A stretch of 64,000 nt of DNA, taken from contig NZ_JAGSYH010000004.1 of the NCBI RefSeq assembly GCF_025685685.1, positions 682,001 to 746,000 on the forward strand, read 5' to 3'. The translations under genes and the position numbers were made by a program. This stretch comes from Acidicapsa dinghuensis (lineage in GTDB: Bacteria > Acidobacteriota > Terriglobia > Terriglobales > Acidobacteriaceae). Of the stretch, positions 35,952 to 44,506 are shown piece by piece. The notes beneath the pieces were generated by a model. It saw only the letters and a list, made by a program, of their open reading frames with translations. It did no database searches and had not been told where the DNA came from. Each line of letters begins with the position of its first letter. Position 1 is the first letter of the stretch.

Positions 35952-36920
35952 ATGCTGAATTCCACCGCTTTCGGATCGGCCACGGTGCTCGAGCCTGAGG
36001 GCATTCAAACGCTTGATGTAGGAAGCGCGATGAAGCAGGTTGTCGCCCCTCTTCTAAAGAACAGAGCCAGCTCAGGCTCCGCTTATGGGGTACTTGTGTA
36101 TGGTCAGCCCTTGGCGGAGCCCCAGCAAAATGTGCTGGTTGCGGTGCAGACGTTCTTAAGAGCCTACCGCGTGGCGTGGAAGGCGCTGGAGCAGATTCCC
36201 GATTTCATCGGGCGCGCAAATGGAGTAAATTTCGAGTTGTTCGAAGCGAAAAGATTCGAGCATGTCCGCTTCTTCTTTGGCAGGGCAACGGAAAAAGACC
36301 TCAAAGAAAGGGTCCAAGCATTTCCGGGCGTTTACATCATGACTGCCCATCTGGGTCCAACCTTGCTTAAGTCGCTGAACCTTCCTCAACTTCCTCCGCG
36401 TTTTCGCGACTTGCCCTTGGTGATGCTCGTGGAGAACGCTACCGAGCCGGCCGCGTCAGTCTCTGTTTCCGCGCCTGCCAGAATCGAAGAGCTCGTCACG
36501 CCACAAGAAGAGAAGGTTGAGAACGCGATTGCGCGAGATACGTTGGAATGGCGCCAGGAGTTTATGCGGAACTATCCTTCCTGGACTTCCGCGGAGGTTG
36601 CGACACAGAGCACAAGCACAGCGAGAAATCGCGCCGCAATTGCCTCGCGCTGGCAGAGGGAAAACCGAATCTTCGGCCTACGATACCAAGCGCAGCAGTA
36701 TTTTCCGCAGTTCCAATTTCAGGACGGAATGCCGGTTCCTATTGTGGGCGAGGTCATCAAAACATTCCCCGAGCATGCTACGGGTTGGGAGCTTGCGTTC
36801 TTCTTTACGACTCCGAATGCAAATATCGGAGGACGTAAGCCGCTCGAGTTGATCAAAACGAATCCCGACCGGGTTCTCTCCCTTGCGCAGGCATTCGCGC
36901 ACCCTGCCGATGTCTTTTAA
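35952..36920 (+). CDS. Long Xre/MbcA/ParS-type antitoxin of a RES toxin pair
   Basis: 322 residues from ATG 35952. The C-terminus GGRKPLELIKTNPDRVLSLAQAFAHPADVF is the toxin-binding DUF2384 (MbcA/ParS/Xre antitoxin C-terminal) motif. Ordinary RES antitoxins are about 150 residues with an N-terminal Xre helix-turn-helix. Here over 200 extra residues precede the motif (YGVLVYGQPLAEPQQNVLVAVQTFLRAYRVAWKALEQI, RFEHVRFFFGRATEKDLKERV), and TARNRAAIASRWQRENRIFGLRYQ may be a divergent DNA-binding helix pair. The end overlaps the RES start by 11 bases, the normal antitoxin-first order. Antitoxin identity rests on the C-terminus and position. Confidence 0.7.
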   Translation: MLNSTAFGSATVLEPEGIQTLDVGSAMKQVVAPLLKNRASSGSAYGVLVYGQPLAEPQQNVLVAVQTFLRAYRVAWKALEQIPDFIGRANGVNFELFEAKRFEHVRFFFGRATEKDLKERVQAFPGVYIMTAHLGPTLLKSLNLPQLPPRFRDLPLVMLVENATEPAASVSVSAPARIEELVTPQEEKVENAIARDTLEWRQEFMRNYPSWTSAEVATQSTSTARNRAAIASRWQRENRIFGLRYQAQQYFPQFQFQDGMPVPIVGEVIKTFPEHATGWELAFFFTTPNANIGGRKPLELIKTNPDRVLSLAQAFAHPADVF

Positions 36921-37602
36921 TTGCCCGCAGGCACCCGCCGATGCAGACCCTCGCCTGACGGTCCAGACCAAGAAGATCGAGGTGGGGGCCCAACTCGTCC
37001 GCTTTCACGGCACGGCGTACCCAGCCGATTCCTTCAATCCCAACACGGGTAAGAGAATCGATCTTCCCGAACACGGCTCGAGGTTCAACCCGTTCCCGGG
37101 ATATCCATCTTCGAATGTGCCCACGCTCTACGCCGCGGACACCCTCCAGGCCGCAGCACTCGAAAGCGTGTTCCACGCTGTTCAACATGAGCCATCTCCT
37201 GCATACATCCGGAGTCAACTAACTGACTGGCGCTATAGCCACCTGGAGACTCTCAGAGAGCTGACGGTCCTCGATCTGACCAATCCGCATCTTCGGCAGA
37301 TTCCGGTTCCTGGCCGTTCCATCTCTCTCACCGAAAGCGAACTGATTCACACACCTGCCTCCGAATATCCGAACACGCGTACCTGGGGGCGATTTCTTCA
37401 CGAGAGTCTGCCAATGCTCGACGGTCTGGCGTGGCGACCGAGACTAGGAGGCATCGGGTGGGCGTACATGTTCTTTGGCGATCGATGCGGAACAGGCGCG
37501 TTGCGGGCCGAACCGATCGCGATCGAAGTCAATTCGGGCTCCGGCTTTCTTGAGTTGGAGCAGGTCGCGAAACTGGCCAGCATTCGCATCATAGATCACT
37601 GA
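36910..37602 (+). CDS. RES-domain toxin
   Basis: A RES (Arg-Glu-Ser) domain toxin of about 230 residues from ATG 36910, inside the end of the antitoxin gene; an earlier ATG at 36883 is less likely. Features: VRFHGTAYPADSFNP (Arg), GSRFNPFPG, TLYAADTLQAAALESVFH (Tyr and Glu), then WRYSHLETLRELTVLDLT and GWAYMFFGDRCGTGAL. RES toxins of RES/Xre modules degrade NAD+ and stop growth when the antitoxin is lost. The gene converges on the next one, with a 7-base overlap of the coding ends (37596-37602). Confidence 0.82.
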   Translation: MSFNCPQAPADADPRLTVQTKKIEVGAQLVRFHGTAYPADSFNPNTGKRIDLPEHGSRFNPFPGYPSSNVPTLYAADTLQAAALESVFHAVQHEPSPAYIRSQLTDWRYSHLETLRELTVLDLTNPHLRQIPVPGRSISLTESELIHTPASEYPNTRTWGRFLHESLPMLDGLAWRPRLGGIGWAYMFFGDRCGTGALRAEPIAIEVNSGSGFLELEQVAKLASIRIIDH

Positions 37603-39104
37603 CTCTTGGCGCCAATCATTCCTGCCTCTTGCATCAGGCACACAGCAGTCTCAAGACGATCCGGAGTGGCCCGGGGTACTGACCGCGCATTTGCACCAGG
37701 AGCGAGCGTCCACCCGCCCTCATCGGGAACAACTCTCAGCCGTAGAATCGTTTTCCCTCGGCTCCTCGCGTCTCCCAAACCACGTCCGATTGCCCAATAG
37801 ACATGTTGGCCGAAGACCCAGGAATTAAAAACGTGCTCTAAGAATACCGAGGAAGATTGGCTCGATAGTGCCTCCATCTCTTCGCGGGCGCGCGAAAGCG
37901 GAAGGCGCTCCCGGTTCTGCGTGACAACGTCTTCGCACTTCTCAAAAAGGCTAACCGCCAGACTCCGCCGGATCTGTACCGCTAACTTGCCCGACTCAGG
38001 ACCTTGGTATAGACAGGCCTGAAGCGTCTCGAGCAACTCAGGGATATCAACTTCGTCATCGGCATCGATGTGCAGCCACTTCGAGGCGGTGCGAGCTGAG
38101 CCCGCTTTCGCAAGGAAGGCCCGAACCAGCTCGCTTGTTTCATACGGGCGCTCGCTGGTCATCGCTGATGCCCAATACAGTATTGCCTCCAGAGACAACC
38201 GAAAAAGCTGACGTAGTTGAATGTTGCGCCAGTGTGCGCTCAGATCAGCCAATTCAGGACTCGGCAGGAATGCACTTGGAACGCCGCACAGATCACTTCG
38301 AATTTCGGCAACACCGGTTTTACCCTTTCGGAACTCCACCTGCTCTGCAATGCAGCGCGACGCGCGCGAAAGCGCGGAATTACCCTCAACTCCGTCCAAG
38401 GAGGCCCGCATAGCTGCTTTTTCCTCATCCGTGGGATCCGTAAGATCCCAAACGTCGGACCATCGCAGTACTTCATCTTGTGTAACCTCAACTGGGCCGA
38501 ACCGATTGAAAGCGGGATGGTGGATGTCTTTTCGGAGTCCTTTTTCAAAAGCATCGAGGGCTGCCTGAACTCTGTCAGAACTCTTGAAGATTCGGCGCTT
38601 ATCTGTGGGTTCGATCCACCCCAGAAACTTGACTGCGGGACCGTAGTTTACAGGTGCGCTTAATGCCGTTGAATAGCGGCGCGCTGTGCACATTTTCTTC
38701 CACGCAGTGCCACCAAACGCGAAACGTTCACGGTTCTTGAGATGCGAGAGAAAATCGCGTCCGGGCAGATCGGCGCCTGCATCTCGAAGTAACTGCGACC
38801 AGGTGAAGAGCACCTCGACACGATCGACGAAATCAACGATCTCAGTGTCTGGGATGACGGCCCTGCCAGTCGCCCGGGCGCAGTGCGCCGCGCGTCTCCA
38901 AGCCCATGCAATCACCGTGTAAGGCCGGATGTGTCTGGCGACATTGTTTAGACCCGGCAAGACCAGGTCCATGAGTTGAAAGTTAATTTGACGAAGGCCG
39001 AGCGGGTCGACTCCACCTGTCGCGATCTTAAGTTCTGCAGCAGATCGCGGCTCGTTCGACCCGGCTGCATTTTCGATGAGGTCGACTAGTGTCGGCTGTG
39101 GCAT
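37596..39104 (-). CDS. DUF6361-like protein partnered with a phospholipase D-like protein
   Basis: A 502-residue soluble protein, second in an operon with the PLD-like gene (2-base gap). The N-terminal region GGVDPLGLRQINFQLMDLVLPGLNNVARHIRPYTVIAWAWR resembles DUF6361 proteins, which open with a LGL...D..LPG.....RARY module. The rest is helical (VEVLFTWSQLLRDAGADLPGRDFL, ILYWASAMTSERPYE), ending in a basic, strand-rich segment. DUF6361-type proteins are found beside PLD-like nucleases and helicases in defence islands; the mechanism is unknown to me. Similarity is by pattern only and needs a profile search. Confidence 0.5.
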   Translation of the reverse strand: MPQPTLVDLIENAAGSNEPRSAAELKIATGGVDPLGLRQINFQLMDLVLPGLNNVARHIRPYTVIAWAWRRAAHCARATGRAVIPDTEIVDFVDRVEVLFTWSQLLRDAGADLPGRDFLSHLKNRERFAFGGTAWKKMCTARRYSTALSAPVNYGPAVKFLGWIEPTDKRRIFKSSDRVQAALDAFEKGLRKDIHHPAFNRFGPVEVTQDEVLRWSDVWDLTDPTDEEKAAMRASLDGVEGNSALSRASRCIAEQVEFRKGKTGVAEIRSDLCGVPSAFLPSPELADLSAHWRNIQLRQLFRLSLEAILYWASAMTSERPYETSELVRAFLAKAGSARTASKWLHIDADDEVDIPELLETLQACLYQGPESGKLAVQIRRSLAVSLFEKCEDVVTQNRERLPLSRAREEMEALSSQSSSVFLEHVFNSWVFGQHVYWAIGRGLGDARSRGKTILRLRVVPDEGGWTLAPGANARSVPRATPDRLETAVCLMQEAGMIGAKSQ

Positions 39105-39106
39105 CG

Positions 39107-41461
39107 CTAGTACTCCTCACAAAGAATGAGCTTTCCGGCATTGCATGTGCCGATCCCCGAGGTCCTCAACTGCGAAGCTTGAACCGCAGAGAGCCTGGTA
39201 AAACAGTGGGGACAATAATCCGAATATTTGCTCATCCTGAAAACGGCGCGAGAAAAATGGCCATTGCTCAATAAGTGCCAATATTCCGAGCGGCTGAGTA
39301 GCGGCAGTTCGTCACTTCTAGGAGGAACGGGACTTGCCCAGAAGAGCCGCATTTCCTCCTGAATGGTCCGGCATTCTGCGGCTGCGACCGAGAGTGATCC
39401 GAGACCCTCCGGGGTCGGAAGGAGTCGCTCGAAGCCGCCTAACCTGGCCGATAACGGAAACTCCAAACCCGGTTCCAACCCTACGCGCAGAATCAACCGC
39501 CGTAGTGCTCTCGCTCTCAAGTCAGTCGCACCGTTCAATTGGCTCGCCCAGAGCAGCGCGAGGCCAGAATAAACGAGCTGATCTTCTCTCTCGGGGAGGG
39601 GCGGCACGAACGCGCGGACCAGCCTGTCTACGTACGCCCGTACCAGGTATTGTTCTAGTTTCAACCGCTCACATACGTATTGCGTTATATCGGTGGCACG
39701 CATAGGCTGCCGATCCTCGGCGGGGACTTCGATCAACCGCTCAAGAAGCTGGTCCAGTGTCTTCGTGGCAACTGCGGTTTGCTCGGCGGTCTCATCGGGC
39801 GATTGCTCCTCCGATCCCTCATCATCGTCACTACTGTTGCTATCCCTCTGCTTGTCGGTCGCAGAGTCGATGGGGCCTCGACGCTCGCGAAACGCTGCGA
39901 GGACTGAATATAAAAAGTTCTCCGCGCCTCCCGACTGAAATGGCAAATGCGTATTGTGCGGTTGCGAGTCACCCAACGTGAATGTCTTGGCAACATCCAC
40001 CAACTCCTCACTCGCCTCTTTCTCCATGCGCTCCCCGGAGGCATGAGCCGGCACTTCCGGCAGGAATTCAGGGTGCGACTGGATATATTCGAGAATTGCA
40101 ATCACATCCGAGACGGTCTCACGTCCTTGCAACAAACTGAAGAAGTGCGGCGCGGATCTGCCAAGCCGTCGAGCCAATTCGCGAAGCTCTGGAAGCGCTG
40201 CAAACCCCTGCGCAATCGAGCCAGATGCGCTCTCGACTCGAACCAGGAGCTGCCCGGAGCTGGCGATAGACCAGCTGTCCCTGAGCTTCAGGCTGAACCG
40301 ACCGTCGGAGCGAATGCTCGTCCGTCCTAGTGTCGACCAGCGCAATGCACTTCTCGATGACACCTCAGCTTGGCCTTCAGGGAAAGAATTCAAGACCTGG
40401 CCGACGAGCGCGCCACCGCTGACCGTGGCACGCAGGATCGCGAACTCTTCCTTACTGTCATCGCAGCCTTGCTCGATCTCGACGATCAAGGTCGGTGGTT
40501 GTGAGGGACGCATTGTCCAGCGGATCGATGGCTCAGTCTGCATACGAAGTACACAAAGCTCTACATTGCGGGCGGCATCAAGGCCCGCCGCCGTCGCGTT
40601 CGAGCTTCCAGACAGAATCAGACGGCCGCGCCGACACACAATCTCAAACATTTTGGCGTGCAGTCTTCGATCGTCTGAGCCGATATGATCGACCTCTACC
40701 GCTCGCGCCACACCGAGCGACGCTCCTGAAGGCCAATTGCTGCCCGCAGTCCCCGCGACGAAGCCGGCAGGATGTGAATGGATACAGGCGTGGGATAGAC
40801 CCAATGCCAGACACAAAGCGTTGACGCCGCCTGGATCGAAGAAAGGGGACACTACGGTCAAGCGCCGCGCCCCGCCCATGTCGGCAGCGGCCATCCCCAA
40901 CTGTTCCCAAACCGAGCGGTCGAGATTGTGAATCAATCGAATCGAAGGATTGTGGTTAGCAATGCTCACGGCACGTCCGGCCAGATCGTCCGCCAGTTCA
41001 ACGCACGCTTCAGAGGCAGCATGCCTAATGCGAGGAGAGGCAGCCAGCAGTCGGAGGAAGTTTGCCGCATCGAGAAAGGCAGTTGCAGCAAAGCTCGGAT
41101 GTAAGTGCTCTGCACATTCCAGGTTTGAACCCCAACCGGCGAACGTGAGATTGCCGGAACCGACAACGAGATGGGCTTCATCGTGGGACAGCAGGGCCAA
41201 AAGCTTCGAATGGAAGCAGCCGCCGGAAATGACGACAGGCTCAAGATCGTACGAACGGCCCACGCCCTGCGCGCCGAACTCGTTCATCGCGCTTCGAACG
41301 CCTGCCTCATCCGCGAGGATGAGTGCCGAGTCTACCTGCTGGCGGACAATCGCGTCTAAAATGACCGCTTCAAAGAACGAGACGCTAAGCGCATAGGTAG
41401 TGAAGAACAGTCGGGACCAGTTGTGAGCGCCTAGCAGGTCGCGAACCGCAAAGTCCGCCAT
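39107..41461 (-). CDS. Phospholipase D-like nuclease-type protein with C-terminal zinc finger
   Basis: The 784-residue protein has two PLD half-sites. The first: FHSKLL (His84, Lys86) with GSGNLTFAGW (101-110). The second: RLHAKMFEI (His268, Lys270) with GSSNAT (285-290) and AARNVEL. The Asp of the classical HKD motif is replaced by GS.N, as in restriction-type and DISARM-like PLD proteins. A middle region is helical; an acidic linker (SNSSDDDEGSEEQS) leads to a winged-helix-like part and a C-terminal CPHC...C...C probable zinc site. First gene of the operon with the DUF6361-like gene; a 17-bp palindrome lies 33 bases upstream. Likely DNA-targeting defence. Confidence 0.8.
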   Translation of the reverse strand: MADFAVRDLLGAHNWSRLFFTTYALSVSFFEAVILDAIVRQQVDSALILADEAGVRSAMNEFGAQGVGRSYDLEPVVISGGCFHSKLLALLSHDEAHLVVGSGNLTFAGWGSNLECAEHLHPSFAATAFLDAANFLRLLAASPRIRHAASEACVELADDLAGRAVSIANHNPSIRLIHNLDRSVWEQLGMAAADMGGARRLTVVSPFFDPGGVNALCLALGLSHACIHSHPAGFVAGTAGSNWPSGASLGVARAVEVDHIGSDDRRLHAKMFEIVCRRGRLILSGSSNATAAGLDAARNVELCVLRMQTEPSIRWTMRPSQPPTLIVEIEQGCDDSKEEFAILRATVSGGALVGQVLNSFPEGQAEVSSRSALRWSTLGRTSIRSDGRFSLKLRDSWSIASSGQLLVRVESASGSIAQGFAALPELRELARRLGRSAPHFFSLLQGRETVSDVIAILEYIQSHPEFLPEVPAHASGERMEKEASEELVDVAKTFTLGDSQPHNTHLPFQSGGAENFLYSVLAAFRERRGPIDSATDKQRDSNSSDDDEGSEEQSPDETAEQTAVATKTLDQLLERLIEVPAEDRQPMRATDITQYVCERLKLEQYLVRAYVDRLVRAFVPPLPEREDQLVYSGLALLWASQLNGATDLRARALRRLILRVGLEPGLEFPLSARLGGFERLLPTPEGLGSLSVAAAECRTIQEEMRLFWASPVPPRSDELPLLSRSEYWHLLSNGHFSRAVFRMSKYSDYCPHCFTRLSAVQASQLRTSGIGTCNAGKLILCEEY

Positions 41462-41493
41462 CGGTAGCCTTTCGCGGAGAGGTTCTTAAGGAA

Positions 41494-41510
41494 GAAGCTA
41501 ATTTAGCTTC
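41494..41510. promoter_or_regulatory. Perfect 17-bp palindrome in the divergent PLD/YiiX-like promoter region
   Basis: GAAGCTAATTTAGCTTC: 8-base arms around a central T. It lies 33 bases upstream of the PLD-like start and 139 bases before the probable start of the divergent papain-like gene. Candidate operator. Confidence 0.5.
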
Positions 41511-41648
41511 GCACGATCATGCCGCAGGCAGGAAGTGACGGGCGATTCTGTCGATCGATCTTACGTCCGCAGCTCATCAACGGTAACCAGGCGGGGAAGA
41601 GGACTCAGCGGAACAAAAGCGGGACCTGCTATACATTTGCTGACAGGT

Positions 41649-42950
41649 ATGACGATGATTCCGTCTACTAAAACTGAGCTGAGTGGGCTGAGGCGGCTGA
41701 ATGATGCTGTGCTGGCGCCCGGAGACATCATACTCACAACTACAACCGCGGCCGTCAGCAAAACCATCAGAGTTGCAACTCGTAGCGACATCTCGCACGC
41801 TATGGTCTACGTGGAAGATCGCTCCGTCATGGACGCAACTGGGGAAGGTGTTCATGCACGAAACACGCAGCGGCTCTATTTCGAGGACGAATGTGCCGTC
41901 CATGTGATGCGCCCCAGAGGCGGCATTTCCCCCACTCAACTCGCCACAATCGTCACCTACGTACGCGGCCAAGTCGGTGCAGAGTATTCGACAAAAGAAG
42001 CCGTGCTAACTGCTCTCGGAGGAGCACGTACCTGGACCAGCAAGCAATTTTGCTCCCGGCTCGTCGCTCAAGCCTTCGAGTCGGCCGGCATCGCTCTCGT
42101 GCCTGATCCAAACTATTGCTCTCCAGCCGACATCAAAAATAGCCCTCTCTTGGTACCGGTTGGGAACTCGACCGTTATGGTCTCGGCGAAGGAAGCCGCT
42201 TTCTGGGAGGATATCGAGGACGTTCCACAGCGGATGCGAGACGCAATCAATACAGTCCTCCTTGGGGCTCGACGACATAATCCCACGATTCAAACCTTCG
42301 ATGACATCCACGCGCATTTGATACAGCATCCGGAAGACGATGTCGACTTCTGCCAATTGCTTCAGATTTCAGGTTATCTCTCGATCTGGGCGATCGAGAA
42401 GGAGAAGAATCCCTGGCAGTATGACCTCGAGCTTCTAAGCGCCGGACCTGCAGATTCGGTCGAGGAATACTGTTGGAGCGTTCTGAAAAATGAGCAGGCC
42501 GGACCCAATCGGTATTTCGTCAACCGGGGTGGCTATCGGCTTTTTACGTTGCAGTCCGATTTGAAGTTTTTCCAGGTCATGCTGGACCTTTACGAACATC
42601 TCGCATCTCTTCATCGCACGCGCGTGGATATCGCTGCCAAATGGCTCGAAGCAAATGGCCGCTTGCCACAGCAAGCGTCATCGCACCTCATGCCGCATTC
42701 GCCCGAATGGTTCACTGTCCTGGAACGGTGGGATCTCCCCCAGGCAATGATGACGCGCAGGGTACTTGAATTGGCAGGAAATCCAAATGTCTGTTCCATT
42801 TGCGGCGACGATCCGGCACAAGTCTACTATTTGCCGGCCAGGCATCGGTCAGCAGGAGGCGTGGATACTTTGCGGCTCTGCTCAGATTGTCTCGAGATCC
42901 GCCATGGAATGGGCGAACCGTTCATTCCTCTCGATGGATCGGATTGTTAG
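41649..42950 (+). CDS. YiiX/NlpC-type papain-like protein with C-terminal zinc ribbon
   Basis: 433 residues from ATG 41649 (MTMIPSTKTELSG); the frame is open to 41535. The N-terminal 150 residues match the permuted papain-like YaeF/YiiX family: LAPGDIILTTTTAAVSKTIRVATRSDISHAMVYVEDRSVMDATGEGV with His50, and SKQFCSRLVAQAFESAGI with the nucleophile Cys135. A long helical middle (VPQRMRDAINTVLLGARRH, WAIEKEKNPWQYDLEL) is unknown. The C-terminus has CSICGDDP and LCSDCLE, a four-Cys zinc ribbon. No signal peptide, so it probably acts in the cytosol rather than on the cell wall. Divergent from the PLD operon and possibly part of the same system. Confidence 0.75.
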   Translation: MTMIPSTKTELSGLRRLNDAVLAPGDIILTTTTAAVSKTIRVATRSDISHAMVYVEDRSVMDATGEGVHARNTQRLYFEDECAVHVMRPRGGISPTQLATIVTYVRGQVGAEYSTKEAVLTALGGARTWTSKQFCSRLVAQAFESAGIALVPDPNYCSPADIKNSPLLVPVGNSTVMVSAKEAAFWEDIEDVPQRMRDAINTVLLGARRHNPTIQTFDDIHAHLIQHPEDDVDFCQLLQISGYLSIWAIEKEKNPWQYDLELLSAGPADSVEEYCWSVLKNEQAGPNRYFVNRGGYRLFTLQSDLKFFQVMLDLYEHLASLHRTRVDIAAKWLEANGRLPQQASSHLMPHSPEWFTVLERWDLPQAMMTRRVLELAGNPNVCSICGDDPAQVYYLPARHRSAGGVDTLRLCSDCLEIRHGMGEPFIPLDGSDC

Positions 42951-42992
42951 GCAGGCCCGGTGCGGACCATTCATCTCCGAACGCCCGTAGCC

Positions 42993-44504
42993 TTATATAT
43001 AGTGACTGAACGGCAGTGGAGGGACATCTTTCACTGGACCGGCGGTCAGGATCTCACCGATGGCATCGGCGAATTTCAGAGTGATGGGAACGCCATCGCC
43101 AAAAATGCATGTGTTGTAATTCAGCTTCGTCAGAGCAAGAATGTCGCGCATCACAAGTTCGATTGGCGCCTTGCCGCGGCTGATTTCAATCAGCAACGGA
43201 TTGGGAACTTCTCGACCGGGGTATGTCTGCAACCGAGGAGTCCAGCCCTTCGTCCAGAGGTGGGCGCTCCAGTCGCTTCTGATGTGTGCGAGTCCTCGCA
43301 GGATCGGGTTGCACCCCTTGCGGTAAAGTTTGAGATCCTTCTCATCGCGGATGCGCACGCCAACCATGTTCGTCTCGCTGCCGGCGGCATCGACGAATCC
43401 TTGCCACTCCTCTTCCTCAAAGCGCACGCGGCCGTGTATGAACATCTCTTTGGGAGGACGGTCCACTTTTTTCTTGTAGGCTTTGATAGCGACCTCAGCG
43501 AGCTCCTTTGCCGCCGCATAGCTGAGATGGAAGTCACCGGTTTCCGGAGAGTACCACGGACCAAGAGCTCCTTTGAAGACGATGCCGTCTCCAGAGTCGA
43601 GGAACATTTGCGCGGCGCAACAGGCGTTCTTCTCTGTTCCGGAGGTTGAATCTTTCTTGTAGACCAATCCGAGGTAGCACACACCCTCCCGGATATCGGC
43701 AACCTTCCACGGACGGCCACCGATCTTGTAGAAGATGCCGGTACACAAGTTCCAGGCGATCTCGGATTGCCGCGCAACTTGTCGCTTGTCAGCATTGGGA
43801 TCGCTCGGCCGCGCCACGTTGCTGATCGTGCTCTCTCGGACAATCTGGGTGAGTACCATGTCCTTCAATAAACGGGCCTTCAACTGGTTGTGAAATTGCT
43901 CCTCGTACGCGTAGGGCAGCGCATCCTTCTCCATGTCAGCGAAGAGGGAGCCGGCGGAGAGAAACTCTTTCGCTTTGCGCGGCCCCTTGAACATGCGAAT
44001 TGCCGCTTGCCTGATCTCGGGCTCGATGAAGGACTTTGGCCGGCAATATTTCCAAATTCGATCCGGAACAACGACAAACCAGACTTCCGGCTTGCTTTCC
44101 TCCTCACGCTTAGCTTCCAGAATGCGCTCGGCGAAGAGACTCACCGTTCCGTATACGCGCTGATGTGGATCGTCGAGATAGAGAAAACGATCGATTTCCT
44201 CGTCCGTTACCGTTACGCGCAAAAGGGGTATCGCTTCCCAGATCGTCCGGAATGCGGCGGAAAATCCGGGGAACGGCGGACGTCCGCGTTGAGCAGGCGC
44301 GGTGAGGACCGGTCCTTGTACCCACTTGACCCACCGTTCAAATGACGCGATTCCAGCCGTCGTGCCAATTACACCAGCGCGTACACCATATGGCTTGCCG
44401 GGGTCGAGAGGGCCGAAGAGGGTGAGGCCGTCGCGTGGGTCCTCGAGTGCTTGTTGGTGGCGAAACAGGAGGAGGGGTTCCTCGATTCGAAGCAGGTTTC
44501 TCAT
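42993..44504 (-). CDS. Short prokaryotic Argonaute (MID-PIWI) of a SPARTA system
   Basis: A 503-residue short pAgo. The MID domain includes VWFVVVPDRIWKYC and EQFHNQLKARLLKDM; His205-NQL-Lys209 corresponds to the 5'-phosphate-binding HK-type motif. The PIWI domain covers AWNLCTGIFYKIGGRPWKVA, VCYLGLVYKKD, CCAAQMFLDSGDG, PPKEMFIHGRVRFEEEEW and LNYNTCIFGDGVPITLKFADAIGEI. The catalytic DEDX tetrad is absent (GLV where active enzymes have G-x-D), as in all short pAgos. RBS GGAGG lies within the end of the TIR-APAZ gene, two bases before this start. Known for the family: guide-directed recognition of invader nucleic acid, which activates the TIR partner. Confidence 0.9.
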   Translation of the reverse strand: MRNLLRIEEPLLLFRHQQALEDPRDGLTLFGPLDPGKPYGVRAGVIGTTAGIASFERWVKWVQGPVLTAPAQRGRPPFPGFSAAFRTIWEAIPLLRVTVTDEEIDRFLYLDDPHQRVYGTVSLFAERILEAKREEESKPEVWFVVVPDRIWKYCRPKSFIEPEIRQAAIRMFKGPRKAKEFLSAGSLFADMEKDALPYAYEEQFHNQLKARLLKDMVLTQIVRESTISNVARPSDPNADKRQVARQSEIAWNLCTGIFYKIGGRPWKVADIREGVCYLGLVYKKDSTSGTEKNACCAAQMFLDSGDGIVFKGALGPWYSPETGDFHLSYAAAKELAEVAIKAYKKKVDRPPKEMFIHGRVRFEEEEWQGFVDAAGSETNMVGVRIRDEKDLKLYRKGCNPILRGLAHIRSDWSAHLWTKGWTPRLQTYPGREVPNPLLIEISRGKAPIELVMRDILALTKLNYNTCIFGDGVPITLKFADAIGEILTAGPVKDVPPLPFSHYI

Positions 44505-44506
44505 CG

